Part shown: in pieces, positions 36,364 through 46,227 of the stretch
Position numbering within the stretch: the first letter of the stretch is position 1
How the letters are laid out: each line of letters starts with the position of its first letter
Assembly: GCA_016584305.1 (NCBI GenBank)
Contig: JACEEZ010004874.1
Location: 1-64,000, forward strand
Source: Chionoecetes opilio
Taxonomy: Eukaryota > Arthropoda > Malacostraca > Decapoda > Majidae
DNA length: 64,000 bases
Direction of reading: 5' to 3'
The notes under the pieces: generated by a model
Seen by the model: the letters and a program-made list of their open reading frames with translations, nothing else
Told to the model about the DNA's origin: nothing
The model's database searches: none
Made by a program: the position numbers and the translations under genes

Positions 36364-37596
36364 GTGTGTGTGTGTGTGCGTGTGTCTACAGCGCCGTTAG
36401 GCAGTGACCTCCAGGGGTGGGATGGTAGGCCCTGGAGGTTAACTTGAGGGCTGTGTACCTACCGTATTTTACAGCTTATAAGACTCACTTTTTCCCCAAA
36501 AAAATATCCTGAAAATGTCCCAAGCCCCTGTCCACCCAGCAGTGAATGGGTACTGGGTGTTAGCCTAGGGTTTGTGACCCGCCTCCCGGGGTGGTGGCTT
36601 CGGCCAACACTATGTAGAGAAGAGGAGGGAGGAGAGGAGCTTGAGATTGAGCTCGAGTTGGGAGTCACCCAGCGGATGCTGTTTTGGTCTGAGTGAGTGA
36701 GCTTGACACATATCTTGTCAGCTGATGGTTGTGTGACAGTGTTATACGCCAATAACACTGTCACAATGCCTTCCTCTCTTCTCTCCTGTCTCCTCCAGTA
36801 CCTCCAGAAACCACAGTACCACACACGTCATGGTTAATCACTTATAAAGGAGTATTTTGTGGTAAATAGTAAGGAACGACAGGGGTGTAAGGTAAGGTGC
36901 TACTTATTTTGAGGTGTTACCTATCTTATTCGACACCGGCTGCTCCTGTAGAGAAAAACACAAACAAAGGGAAAAAAACAAAGCAAAACTACAAGCTATA
37001 CTAAGCCTATTATAATACTATACTAAGCAGGAAGGAAGGAAGACGTGTCCCGTACGTCTCTTATGGGAGGCGGTAGCAGAGTGGTTAGTGTCAAGATATA
37101 TGTCAAGCTCGAGCACGAGCTTGACAGACGACCTACAAAGTGATACTAAGCAGAAAGGGTCAGAAGAAGAAGAAGAAGTCTCCGAGTGGCGTTCTCGGTG
37201 ATCCGAGTTCGATCCTTGATGAGGGCTGTATAATCCACTTTAAATCTTTCTCTGCACCGTTGAGTGGCCTAAGAACACCCACACGCTGCTCATTCGGATA
37301 CACCTTCGATTGCGAGTGCATCGGAGGACACGGGGCGGCATGAGCCTCTAATCACAGGCGTCACTATAGAAATTCTGTCTGCGCCACCACGGGCAAGGGC
37401 CAACCATTACAGCCCTCAAGTTAACCTCCAGGGCCTACCATCCCACTCCTGGAGGTCACTGCCTAACGGCGCTGTAGGCACACACACACACAAACACACA
37501 CAAAAAACGCGAAAGTCAGGATGATAAGAATTTAGGACTCAGCGCGAAACTCGAGGATCCCGAAACTCGCATAGCGTGAAACTCGGGAGGGTAGTG
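36209..37596. mobile_element. T1 transposon copy B, complete, in left arm of F
   Basis: Ends CACTACCCTCCCGAG and ctcgggagggtagtg, flanked by TA (36207-36208; 37597-37598). The right arm of F shows the same place without the insertion (gtaccga next to cactattg), confirming the boundary. Inside: a T-run (36316-36361), an inverted SINE 3' piece (36385-36455), a K-like end (accgtattttacagctta at 36463), and a SINE at 37066-37478. No transposase. Confidence 0.92.
37066..37478 (+). repeat. tRNA-derived SINE inside T1-B
   Basis: Same SINE and same inter-box insert as in T1-A, including the hairpin at 37101-37126 (tgtcaagctcg / cgagcttgaca) and B box gagttcgatcc (~37207). The SINE therefore entered T1 before the two T1 copies separated. 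Confidence 0.75.
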
Positions 37597-37659
37597 TATA
37601 GTGGCGAAGTTATTAAAGGAAAACAGGAAAAAGGCAAGTTTTTCAGTATCGAGGTTTAA

Positions 37660-38689
37660 CCCTTACACGGCGGGTGACGTACTCATATGTCCATAGTAGG
37701 GTGGGCGAGGAAGGCGGGTGACGTACCAGTACGTCATTAAGATTTTGGCCCAATTTTGGTCCCTACAGCAACCTCTTGTTGTGTAGACATGTATTACACT
37801 AAATGGGAGTAAATTCCACCACACAAATGGTGTCTATGTTGAAATATGTGGTATTACTCATCCCGACACGTGCCTCATAGGGCAGTCCTCAGCCGACCCA
37901 AAAACTGTCGTGATGAGAGGGTATTATTTTTTCGCGACATGGAAGTGCTACGCCTTATTAATTTTTGCCTGATTTTGACCTCTACAGTACCCTTCAGCTC
38001 TGTAAGTACACCATATACTCCGCACGATATGCCTCAGTTTGTCATGAGGAGCCAATATATATAGACGCAGAATGTCGTCTTCCGTCAGCCTATATAGTGA
38101 GCAGTCTCCACCGTCTAAGCGACGTCTAATTTCTACGCCTCTAAAATCATTGAATAGGGGAAACGAGAGGAAAAAGAAAACTGATAAACAGAGTGGAAGG
38201 AAACGAAGGAAAGATTGGTGATGAGTGATATCCGTGAAAGGGGAAGATAGATAAATGGCGAGATAAGACGACAAGGAAAAAGGGGTCAGCAAAATATCCC
38301 ACGTCTCGACTACTAGTAATAATAATGATGATAATAGTGATAATGATAATACAATGAACAGTTACTAGAATTAATAAAATGTGTATGGCTAGAAAGAGAA
38401 GCCAAAGCCTTGACCGTACACAAACGTTCGAACGGCAGTCAGCTCAGAAAGCCTCGTGAGACGCAAAAAATACTTTACTTCATCACCTTACTGTGAGGTA
38501 TCCAGAGTACCTAGAAAGTTATTTATACTTGCATAACGTAGTAGAAAGATGAAGCTAAACGACGATTATTTTTGCTTCCGTATAGCTTCCGTAGTTATTT
38601 TACAAATTGTTGCTGTAAAGAGACGATTTAGAGCAAATTAGCCCGGCTGGTGTGCACGGGGAAGTAAAAAGTCGCCCGCCGCGTAAGGG
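37660..38689. mobile_element. piggyBac-like MITE, family 2 (TTAA target)
   Basis: TTAA at 37656-37659 and 38690-38693; ends CCCTTACACGGCGGG and cccgccgcgtaaggg. The same point in foldback F is a single TTAA when the element is taken out. It is 1030 bp with no open frame resembling a transposase. Its TIR differs from family 1 (CCCTTTCACGCACG). Confidence 0.9.
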
Positions 38690-38876
38690 TTAAAGGCGCG
38701 CGGTTTAAAAAGCTGCGCGCCTTGAAACCTCGATACTGAAAAACTTCCCTTTTTCCTGTTTTCCTTTAATAACTTCGCCACTATTGTACCGAGTTTAATA
38801 AACAATATACTGTATCATTGGAAAGAGGAATGAAAATGCGATTTTCTCATCTTTCGTTTTTTTCAATTTGGGTAAA

Positions 38877-40234
38877 TACCTGGAACAAGGAAAAACATGA
38901 GAAAGTATTAGAAGACACCTTGAAGTACTTAAACCAAATAATCAAGAATAGTAAAAGGATACTGCTGGTTGGAGATTTTAACTGCAAAGAAGTAAAATGG
39001 GAGACATTTGAAGGAGGAAATTAAAATACCTGGGGAGATAGATTGTTGAAACTGACAATGGAAAACATGATGACTCAATGGGTGACAGAAAACACAAGAT
39101 ATAGGGAAGATGACAAACCAGCAAGACTTGACCTAGTCATAACAAAAGGTATAGACCTAGCAAATGAGATCAATTATGGGTGCCCCATTGCAAAAATTGA
39201 TCATATAATCTTAGAAATGGAGACAAAAGAGGAAATAAAGGAGGAAGATGAATTGTACAAAAGGAGCAGAAGAGATTTTGGAAAAACTAACATGGAAGAA
39301 CTGAAAAAAATACTATGAAGAAATTGACTGGGAAGAAATGGAAGGAGTGACCGATGTGCAAGTGAAATACGACATTTTTCTGAGCATATATGAGAAAGAA
39401 GTTGAAAAACACGTACCACTATATACACCAAGAGAAAAGGGAAAGAAAGAATGGTTTAATGGAAAATGTGAGAGGGCAAAGAGAATAAGGGATGAGGCAT
39501 GGAAAAAAGTAAAGAAAAATCGGACACAAAGAAATAAAGAAGACTATAAATTAGCAAGAAATGAATATGTGTGCATAAGGAGAGAGGAAGAGAAGAGTTA
39601 TGAGAAGGATATAGTTGAAAAGTGTAAGGAAGAACCCAAATTGTTCTACAGATTTATCAATGGAAGAATCAAGCATAAGGACAAAGTGGAGAGACTGAAG
39701 GAAGGTAATAGGATATATGAAGATCCAAAAATAATGAGTGAAATTCTAAATAAAAACTTTCAGCAAGTATTCACAAAAGAATCAAAATTCAATGAACCGC
39801 TAGGAATGAAAAAAGTCAAAAAGGAGTGGAAAATAAAAATAGAGGAGGAGGAAGTTTGTGAATTGTTGAAGGAATTGGAGGAGAGGAAAGCAATAGGACC
39901 AGACGGAGTGTCGGGTTATGTTTTAAAAGAGTGCAGAAAGCAGTTGGTTGAACCAGTATATGATATAATATAGTGCTCATTAACAGCAGGAAAAGTGCCA
40001 AAGGAGTGGAAGAGAGCAGATATAGTGCCAATATATAACAATGGGAAGAAGGATGAACCACTAAATTATAGACCAGTGTCATTAACTTGCACAGTATGCA
40101 AAATATGTGAGAAAATAATAAAGAAGCAATGGACGGAATACTTAGAAAATGAAGGTATAAAAACAGACTGGCAGTATGGTTTTAGGAAAAAGAGATCATG
40201 TGTGACCAACTTAATAAGCTTTTACTCAAGAGTA
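38877..40234 (+). pseudogene. LINE J fragment 1 (endonuclease to RT fingers)
   Basis: Collinear and ~95% alike by eye with 49370-50730 of the full J copy: WNKEKHEKVLEDTLKYLNQI, LLVGDFNCKEVKWE, EINYGCPIAKIDHIILEME, then FNGKCERAKRIRDEAWKKVK, AIGPDGVSGYVLKECRKQ, LNYRPVSLTCTVCKICE, and it stops at NLISFYSRV. The endonuclease His (DHIIL) is kept here, unlike in the full copy. It is cut on the left by foldback F and on the right at a TA before cactagggtcccgc. Stops at 39012-39032 and ~39316. Confidence 0.88.
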
Positions 40235-40560
40235 CACTAGGGTCCCGCATAAAACATGTTCGCATAGAGCGTTTCCCCTATAGAACGAACGACTTAAAAT
40301 ATAAAAATTTAATTTTTTATTATTTTTTAATTTTTTATTTATTAAATAAAATTCCAAAATTTTTGTTAGCCTAGCCAGCCATCCAGACTAGATCACATTT
40401 TTGCACCAAAATTTGCCTCATAAGCTAATTTCTCCATAATGGCTGCACCCAGAGTTATGGAATTTGTTTCATCATGAAGAAAAAAGATTAATAAAGATAA
40501 TTCAGATTTTATTCACTCGTTAATTGTAGTGTAAAAGTAATCTTAGTGTAAATTATGCTA
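40235..40560. mobile_element. Possible Tigger-like left end
   Basis: TA/cactagggtcccgcataaaa followed by cgcatagagcg and cctatagaacga, repeats of the style seen at Tigger ends. No matching right end is found. The remainder is AT-rich. Confidence 0.35.
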
Positions 40561-41367
40561 CACACAAACCTCAATTTCCTGGACCTCCATTTCCCGGATA
40601 TCGGATTTTCCGGACAAAATCTGAGGTCAGCGTCTCTGTTTTTTTTTTTTTTTTTCGTTTTTTTTTTTTTCTTCTTTTTTTCCACCCCTGGTCAGTGTCC
40701 GCACCTCCCGCCAGGTGGCAGCATGCTCAGGGGTCGTATTGTTTACATTTGGGCACGACACTCACGGTTCACCTGCACGACCTCCGTCAGTCCCCTGACT
40801 CCCACTGCCCCTGGTGCAGGAACATCTCTTGAGACTATTGAACACTTTCTGCTGCCTCCCGCCAGGTGGCAGCATGCTCAGCGGTCGTAATGTTTACATT
40901 TGAACACACGACACTCACGGTTCACCTGCACGGCCTCCATTAGTCCCCTGACCCCCACTGCCCCTGGTGCAGGAACGTCTCTTGAGACTATTGAACACTT
41001 TCTGCTGCCTCCCGCCAGGTGGCAGCATGCTCAGCGGTCGTATTGTTTACATTTGGGCACACGACACTCACGGTTCACCTGCACGGCCTCCGTTAGTCCC
41101 CTGACCCCCACTGCCCCTGGTGCAGGAATGTCTCTTGAGACTATTGAACACTTTCTGCTGCCTCCCGCCAGGTGGCAGCATGCTCAGCGGATGTAAAAGT
41201 CCGCGGCGGGGTAGTTGATATTGGCGGTTGCCAATATCTAGTAAATACTAGAGTAGGATAAACGTCCGGGGGTGGGTAATGGCATCGGAATGTTGCGATT
41301 GCCGGACTTTTGCGGTTCCCGGACCAGTGCTCCCCCCCTATTAGTCCGGGAAAACGAGGTTTGTGCG
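40561..41367 (+). mobile_element. M element copy 4, longest repeat array
   Basis: Ends cacacaaacctcaatttcct (40561) and aaaacgaggtttgtgcg (to 41367), TA flanked. Holds four copies of the repeat start, three full ~153 bp units, each with cctcccgccaggtggcagcatg, ggtcgtattgtttacatttg, tcacggttcacctgcac and ccactgcccctggtgcagga. Units are nearly identical, suggesting recent homogenisation. It lies 531 bp upstream of the last host exon. Confidence 0.92.
40708..41179 (+). promoter_or_regulatory. Four tandem CTCF-like motifs in M4
   Basis: CCGCCAGGTGGCAGC occurs exactly at 40708-40722, 40859-40873, 41012-41026 and 41165-41179 (spacings 151, 153, 153). It agrees with the known CTCF core CCASNAGRKGGCRS at 13 of 14 positions. 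Binding is inference. The flanking gctgcc/ggcagc also forms a short hairpin, an alternative reason for conservation. Confidence 0.5.
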
Positions 41368-41898
41368 TATTTTCACTTTTCAGGTAAATACTCTCATACC
41401 ACAGCGATGGGAATCTTTTGTTTACTCTGGACTCTGGGGACTGGGCACAACCAACTGTACTCATCTCAGTCACATTTTGTGACATTTTTAGATTTATCTC
41501 AATCTCAGCTCTAAGATCAGATAGAAACAACTGTGTAAGAATGATTTAATATTGATAATTTTGCATGCTAAATATATCTAATCTCACCCAGTTTTCTTTT
41601 GCTAGTAATAAATCAACTACATTCTTATACATAGGGAAATCCAGAGATTGTATTTGTGCATTATCCAGAGTTAGTCATTGAAGTGATTTAGTTCACTTCA
41701 CCAGTTAGATATGTTCTAGGATAAATATTACCACTAAATTGATCCCAAAAGGAATCCCATCTGTCAGTGTCACTATCAATTTAATTACAAGTAATTCTTC
41801 AAAGAATTCTTTGCAACTGCTAATATGCTTAGTATGAATTTCTTTATTTGGTTTTGGATATTTCCTAATTGACTCCACCATGGTTTTAATTTCCTCAG
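41368..41898. other. Intron c-d end, no gene seen
   Basis: Unique-looking sequence ending in the acceptor attttaatttcctcag of exon d. No repeat recognised. Confidence 0.5.
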
Positions 41899-42477
41899 GA
41901 TGGGCAAAAAGGGCAGAATGAAAAAAAGAGATTAAGGAACAACTCAGGAAAAAGACATCGTAGACTTAGCAGTATGAGCACACAACACACCTGTTCTTCA
42001 GAGGAAGATGACATGGACATGGATTGCTCATCAACAGTACAGCCAGGTCAGAAGGCTACTACAAGCACTGAACAGGAAGTAGAGACAAGTTCAAAGAGGG
42101 AAAAACAAAGAAAGGACAAAGGAATTACGACTGAGAAAGCTGTGGACCCAATACTGAGTATTAGTGATGTTGAGAAAGAAAACAAAGATATCTCTCTTAG
42201 CACTAAAGAAAAAAGTTGTCAAGAGAAAGATACTAAAAGCATATTAAGCTCACTAAAGGAGAGTTTAGCAGACTATTGTGTGCGTGTTGTGAGGTGCTGT
42301 CCAGACTTGTATGCTGTGTTGACTGCTGTAAATGAGTGCCACGTGCATGAGGTAGAGCTTTTCTTCCAGGCTGTGAGATTGCAGGAACCTACATTAGTTG
42401 GTCAGCTTCAGGAACAGCTACTGGACTCAGGTTCACACAATCGGTTGGTGACAATATTATCAGACATGTATGCTTGA
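41899..42477 (+). CDS. Host gene last exon d, unidentified protein C-terminus
   Basis: Acceptor tttcctcag (AG at 41897-41898); phase 0, matching exon c. The frame is open for 192 codons to TGA at 42475. It starts DGQKGQNEKKRLRNNSGKRH, a basic stretch that could be a nuclear localisation signal, then an acidic CSSEEDDMDMDCSS patch, a Lys/Glu/Ser-rich low-complexity region, and a final conserved-looking helical domain from ~residue 115: SLKESLADYCVRVVRCCPDL, AVLTAVNECHVHEVELFFQA, LVGQLQEQLLDSG, ending ILSDMYA. Codon use is ordinary and no transposon matches it. Family unknown to me; nuclear location is inference. Confidence 0.75.
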   Translation, partial: DGQKGQNEKKRLRNNSGKRHRRLSSMSTQHTCSSEEDDMDMDCSSTVQPGQKATTSTEQEVETSSKREKQRKDKGITTEKAVDPILSISDVEKENKDISLSTKEKSCQEKDTKSILSSLKESLADYCVRVVRCCPDLYAVLTAVNECHVHEVELFFQAVRLQEPTLVGQLQEQLLDSGSHNRLVTILSDMYA

Positions 42478-42687
42478 TGGTGCCATAGAAAGATTGAGCA
42501 ATAGTAGCTTCTAAACATATGCCATTATATTAGAACACATGCATCAGAGTGCATTCTATAAGATGATTTCTGATCTTGTAATAAGTTATTATGTTTTTAA
42601 TCTCCTTTTGAATCCATGCCTGAATGTTATAAAACATTTTGTAGCTTTTTATAAATGTTGATAGAATGTTGATTTTGATGTACTTGT
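42478..42687. other. 3' untranslated region of host gene
   Basis: AT-rich sequence after the stop. No canonical AATAAA was seen here; variants such as tataaa (~42650) are present. Beyond it lies element W. Confidence 0.4.
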
Positions 42688-42689
42688 GT

Positions 42690-43941
42690 TTGCAACCCTC
42701 TCTAATTCGAACTAATTGGGGGGAGACCTGGGTTGAATTAGCCTAAAGTCCGAATTATCCGATGGTTACCTTTAGCCCCTCCACACAATAAAAACTCACT
42801 AAAACATGCTAAAACAGCACAAATTGTAGTACTTGTACTCACTAAAATATGGCTAATACTTAAATCTTGAAATAAGAAAATAAGAACATAAAGAAAATAA
42901 GGAAGTTACAAGAGGCCGCGAGACCTACACGAGGTAGTTCTTGTTACTTATCACTACCTACATCCACCTCTCTTCCCCATCCATGAATTTATCCAGACTC
43001 TTATTAAAGATCTGTATCGACTCTGCACTGACCACCTGACGACTGAGTCCATTCCAATCATTTACCACCCTATTTGTGAACGAGTTTTTCCCTATTTCTT
43101 TTCTAAATACGCTTTTCCAGCTTGAATCCGTTACTTCTTGTTCTACCCTGATTACCAGCCGTAAGATCTTTTCCTACATCGCCTTTATTGTATCCCTTTG
43201 ACCACTTAATTGTATCCCTTTAACCACTTAACACTAAGAAAGTACTACTGTACATTGAGCACTCAGGAGTCACTTATAGCATCTTCAGGCAAGGGCTGTG
43301 TTCAGTAAGGCAACGCGCACAACTGCACACGGAGGCGCACGGTGACGGCAGCATAGAGTATGTGTAGCGCATGCCCCCGCACTACACCCTGGGAGGTGGA
43401 TCGCCACATAGTTGCCAGCTCGTGCCACAATAAGGGTATGTAAACAAAGGGCAAAGAAAGCCTCTCCTCTTCTCGCCTCCTTAATATTTCATTTCCTGAT
43501 GCTGTAACTTCTGCTGCATCAAATACAGGGTCATCAGCAAGTTATTCTGCAATAATACGAATAGCCACAGAGAATTTTTTTGGCAGCTGCTATCTCGGTA
43601 GCAATGTTTATTGTGAAGCGTTCAATATCGTTCAGTAGGGAGAGTGTGAGTTGGGGGTGACCGCTACTGAACGCAACAGTGGTGTCACTCTGGGGATATG
43701 TAAGGTAAAGTCTTCAGTGCTTGAGGTGCTTAATGTGTTGGAGGCGATGTGGAGGCTGGTTGATGAAGTGGATGGCACAAAGGAGATGGAAGATACTGCA
43801 GAAAACTCCGACAATTTGAACAATGTGCGGACATTCGGACAATTCAAACTTCAGTTCGGATTATGGAAAGTTGTTGAAAAATTCAAACTGGAACTGAAAC
43901 AGGTTGAATTATCCGAAGTTCGAATTAGAGAGGGTTTACTG
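42690..43941. mobile_element. W element, Tigger-like, with CR1 3' end inside
   Basis: Left aaccctctctaattcgaact (~42694) and right agttcgaattagagagggttt (to ~43940, followed by TA) are inverted copies; both sides have gaattatccga sub-terminally. An open frame at 43651-44034 runs through the right half (ICKVKSSVLEVLNVLEAMWR and related), possibly the remnant of a transposase C-terminus; I cannot confirm it. A LINE piece at 42868-43235 splits the left half. Confidence 0.75.
42868..43235 (-). pseudogene. CR1-like LINE 3' end fragment
   Basis: Matches 29145-29460 of CR1-like piece B on the same strand, from the 3' tail (cttattttctt.atgttctt) through the region coding for the C-terminal FKSRLDKLMDG-like end. 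It includes a local duplication of 'tgtatccctttgaccactta' near 43190-43225. Confidence 0.8.
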
Positions 43942-44446
43942 TATAATGAATTATGTAACGAGAATGTATTTGCTGACAATAATATACTTTTTGCTGTTGC
44001 CATATTTGAGTTTTATCATTACTTTTTAAACTAAGTATAGCTAGTTAGTAAAAAAAATTGCATACATAATTTGATATGTTGATGGTACATTTATTAGTAT
44101 GATTCAGATGGTATGATTGCCTTTTGACCATTTTTCATGTAGCTTTTTAGGTACTACTGGTCTTATGCTTGCTGTCTACATGAAGTGAAACCTCAATTTT
44201 GTGGACTGATTCATTCTCTCTGTTTCGACTTAAACAAGCTTTTTTAAAGCAAATCTCACTATTTCCTAATTTATTTATTTTATTGTAGAAATTTCTGACA
44301 AAATTAGAAAAGTAGCACAAATTTAATGTGGTCCCTTTGAACTCTATGAGACATAATCTTATTGCATAGTAGCAGTCTCAATCAACTGATAAGATCATTT
44401 TGGCTACAGCACAAAACAGATAACTTTACAACAAAGCTTATAGATA
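43942..44446. other. No recognisable feature
   Basis: AT-rich sequence between W and the third piggyBac-like MITE. I see no gene or repeat. Confidence 0.5.
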
Positions 44447-44450
44447 TTAA

Positions 44451-44655
44451 CCCCTTGAGACCCAGAACGTAATTTCCATTGTAATTTGGGTACCATTAGA
44501 CAATTTCTTAGTGACATAAGCAATATTTTATAGATATGTCCTGTTTAGTATCCTTGTCCACTAACTAATTTGGTATATTCAGTTACTTTTCGTAATTTTA
44601 TGGCTCGATAACAGACAATTTTATATAGCAAAGGAAAGACCTGGACGTGAAGGGG
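44451..44655. mobile_element. piggyBac-like MITE, family 3 (TTAA target)
   Basis: TTAA at 44447-44450 and 44656-44659. Ends CCCCTTGAGACCCAGAACG and ggacctggacgtgaagggg are imperfect inverted copies. It is only 205 bp, too short to code. Confidence 0.8.
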
Positions 44656-44659
44656 TTAA

Positions 44660-45099
44660 ACACTTACTGCTACAATATACTTACGCCTAGATTACGAGCA
44701 TATTGAATTTTTATGAATAAGGGAAACAAATATTCGTTGTTACGTTAGTGAAGGGTAGAAATTTACTTAGTTTATCTCAGTTCTTGTACATATCAGCTTC
44801 TTCAGTAATATCACCTGTGAATATGTTAGCTATGGCTTAGACTGTTATTGTTATCGATTACTGGTAAGTGGTATGGTAATTGATTGACATTATCTTGCCT
44901 CTGTTTTTTGGCACCTACTAAAAAACACAACTAAATGTGTCTCTCCACAAGCCATTTTAAGAATAAATTTGGGAACTTGGACGCGTGGATGGATAGTGGG
45001 AAAAGTCATTCAGGTTAGAAGCCCACAAAAAACACAGGGCTCATTTATCAGGTATTATAGATTGTGGTACTTGATCAACAGTATCTCCCCACTGCGTGC
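44660..45099. other. No recognisable feature
   Basis: Unique-looking sequence with no gene or repeat that I recognise. Confidence 0.45.
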
Positions 45100-45568
45100 C
45101 TGGCGCCTGATCAGTCTGGCTTTGTCGTCCTGAGTGTAAACACCTCTCACGTCCTCCCGTGCTTCACTACGTTGCCTGCCTCCTGTGCCTCACCATATAT
45201 TGTTTTAATTTTCCTGTATGTGTGTAGTATTTGTGATGGCTCCATGTACACGAGTTTCCAAACTTTCATCTAATGTAACAAACAAAGTTCCTTATACACG
45301 GAATGGCTGTTGTCGCCAATCTGCCGAAGCGGAACAGCTCCTGCCAATACCTTAGTAAACATCACAGCGTGACGACAGATTAGTTGATTTGAATGTCTTA
45401 TGGTATTTGAAATACTTGTAACAGGTAAGTACTGAGGTTACATCATATAAGAGGTTGAATTGAATAGCTACCTAAGCTAACCTACAACATTCGTCATGGA
45501 AGACGCATAAGTATTTTTCAGGGTATTTTTTAAGGGAAAAAGTGCGTCTTATAAGCCGTAAAATACGG
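45100..45568 (-). mobile_element. K element copy 3, 5' part truncated
   Basis: Right end ttataagccgtaaaatacgg (to 45568, then TA). The sequence is the reverse complement of K1 from its 'ctcaggacaacaaagccaga' block outwards. The other terminus is missing. Confidence 0.8.
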
Positions 45569-45861
45569 TAACAGAAGAGGGTTAAGATCCTTCCCAGTAA
45601 TATAATTTTACACAAAAAACAATAAGCATAAAAATCAGTTTTTTTTTATCATGTACCACCCTACTTTTCTACGGGGGGAGAAAGCAATTCTATTGAAAAT
45701 GAAACATATTTGTGTACCTAATGTGAAAGGCATGTATTTGGAAAGAAAATTAAATCGAAATAATTTGTTGTCAACAATGCTGTGTTAATACACTTAAGGT
45801 CCAACATAAAACGAGAAATTGATCGATAAACGAGGTCGTGCTATGTGAATTCGCTCTATGT
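45569..45861. other. No clear feature; possible Tigger-like phrases
   Basis: The stretch 45796-45861 (aacataaaacgag, gataaacgaggtcgtg, ctatgtgaattcgctctatgtg) has the repetitive style of Tigger-type ends but no partner is identified. Confidence 0.35.
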
Positions 45862-46222
45862 GAAACACAAAGTTACCAACACTCGAAGAAACACAAAGAA
45901 GAGAAAGAGCAGACTTAATAATTTTTTTTTAGCTGATAACAAAGATGGAAGAAACAGACAATGAGAGACTATTGACTCGGAAGCAAAGAGAAGGTCGATA
46001 CACAAGAGGACATACAAAACAACTAGAAAAAGGGAGATGCCTGAACATAAAGAAGTACAGCTTTCCTCATAGAAATGTAGAAGTTTGGAATGGACTAAAT
46101 GAGAAGGTGATATCGGCACATAATGTGCACCAATTGAAAGAAAGACTGGATAAATGTAGATACGGAGACGGGACCACACGAAGTGTAGCTCAGGCCCTGT
46201 AAAACACAATTAGGTAAATACA
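45862..46222 (+). pseudogene. LINE J fragment 2 (3' end)
   Basis: Matches 51555-51890 of full-length J: KMEETDNERLLTRKQREGRY, TRGHTKQLEKGRCLN, VEVWNGLNEKVISAHNVHQL, RYGDGTTRSVAQAL, then the tandem tail with aaatacaacta. It is in the same orientation as J fragment 1, 5.6 kb away, with the host exon d between. Confidence 0.85.
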
Positions 46223-46227
46223 ACTAC

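Larger units (their letters stand above)
36119..38876. mobile_element. Foldback element F with two nested insertions
   Basis: Left arm 36119-36206 plus 37599-37655 and right arm 38694-38876 are inverted copies of each other: acccaaattgaaaaaa against ttttttcaatttgggt at the outside, gtttattaaattcggtac against gtaccgagtttaataaac in the middle, and cagtatcgaggttt against aaacctcgatactg inside. The original centre is itself a hairpin with gcgcgc arms (38694-38730). T1-B sits in the left arm and a piggyBac-like MITE at the centre. The element lies between the RTE-like copy and the J fragment. No coding sequence belongs to F. Confidence 0.85.

Noticed and set aside
40708..41179. CRISPR-like array
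   Set aside because: Units are ~153 bp and alike throughout; there are no short repeats with unique spacers, and the DNA is eukaryotic.
40555..41196. Open frames of 111 and 98 codons with repeated HSRFTC/LPPARWQHA phrases
   Set aside because: Chance translation of the M element tandem repeat, whose unit of 153 bp is a multiple of three and so keeps frames open.
43651..44034. 127-codon open frame as a host gene
   Set aside because: It runs through the right terminal repeat of element W, so at best it is a transposase remnant.
40235..45861. One large transposon carrying host exon d between Tigger-like ends
   Set aside because: The two end-like sequences are not inverted copies of each other, and exon d joins exon c in phase, so it belongs to the host gene in place.
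45945..46202. 85-codon open frame as a small gene
   Set aside because: It is the C-terminus of the LINE J reverse transcriptase.
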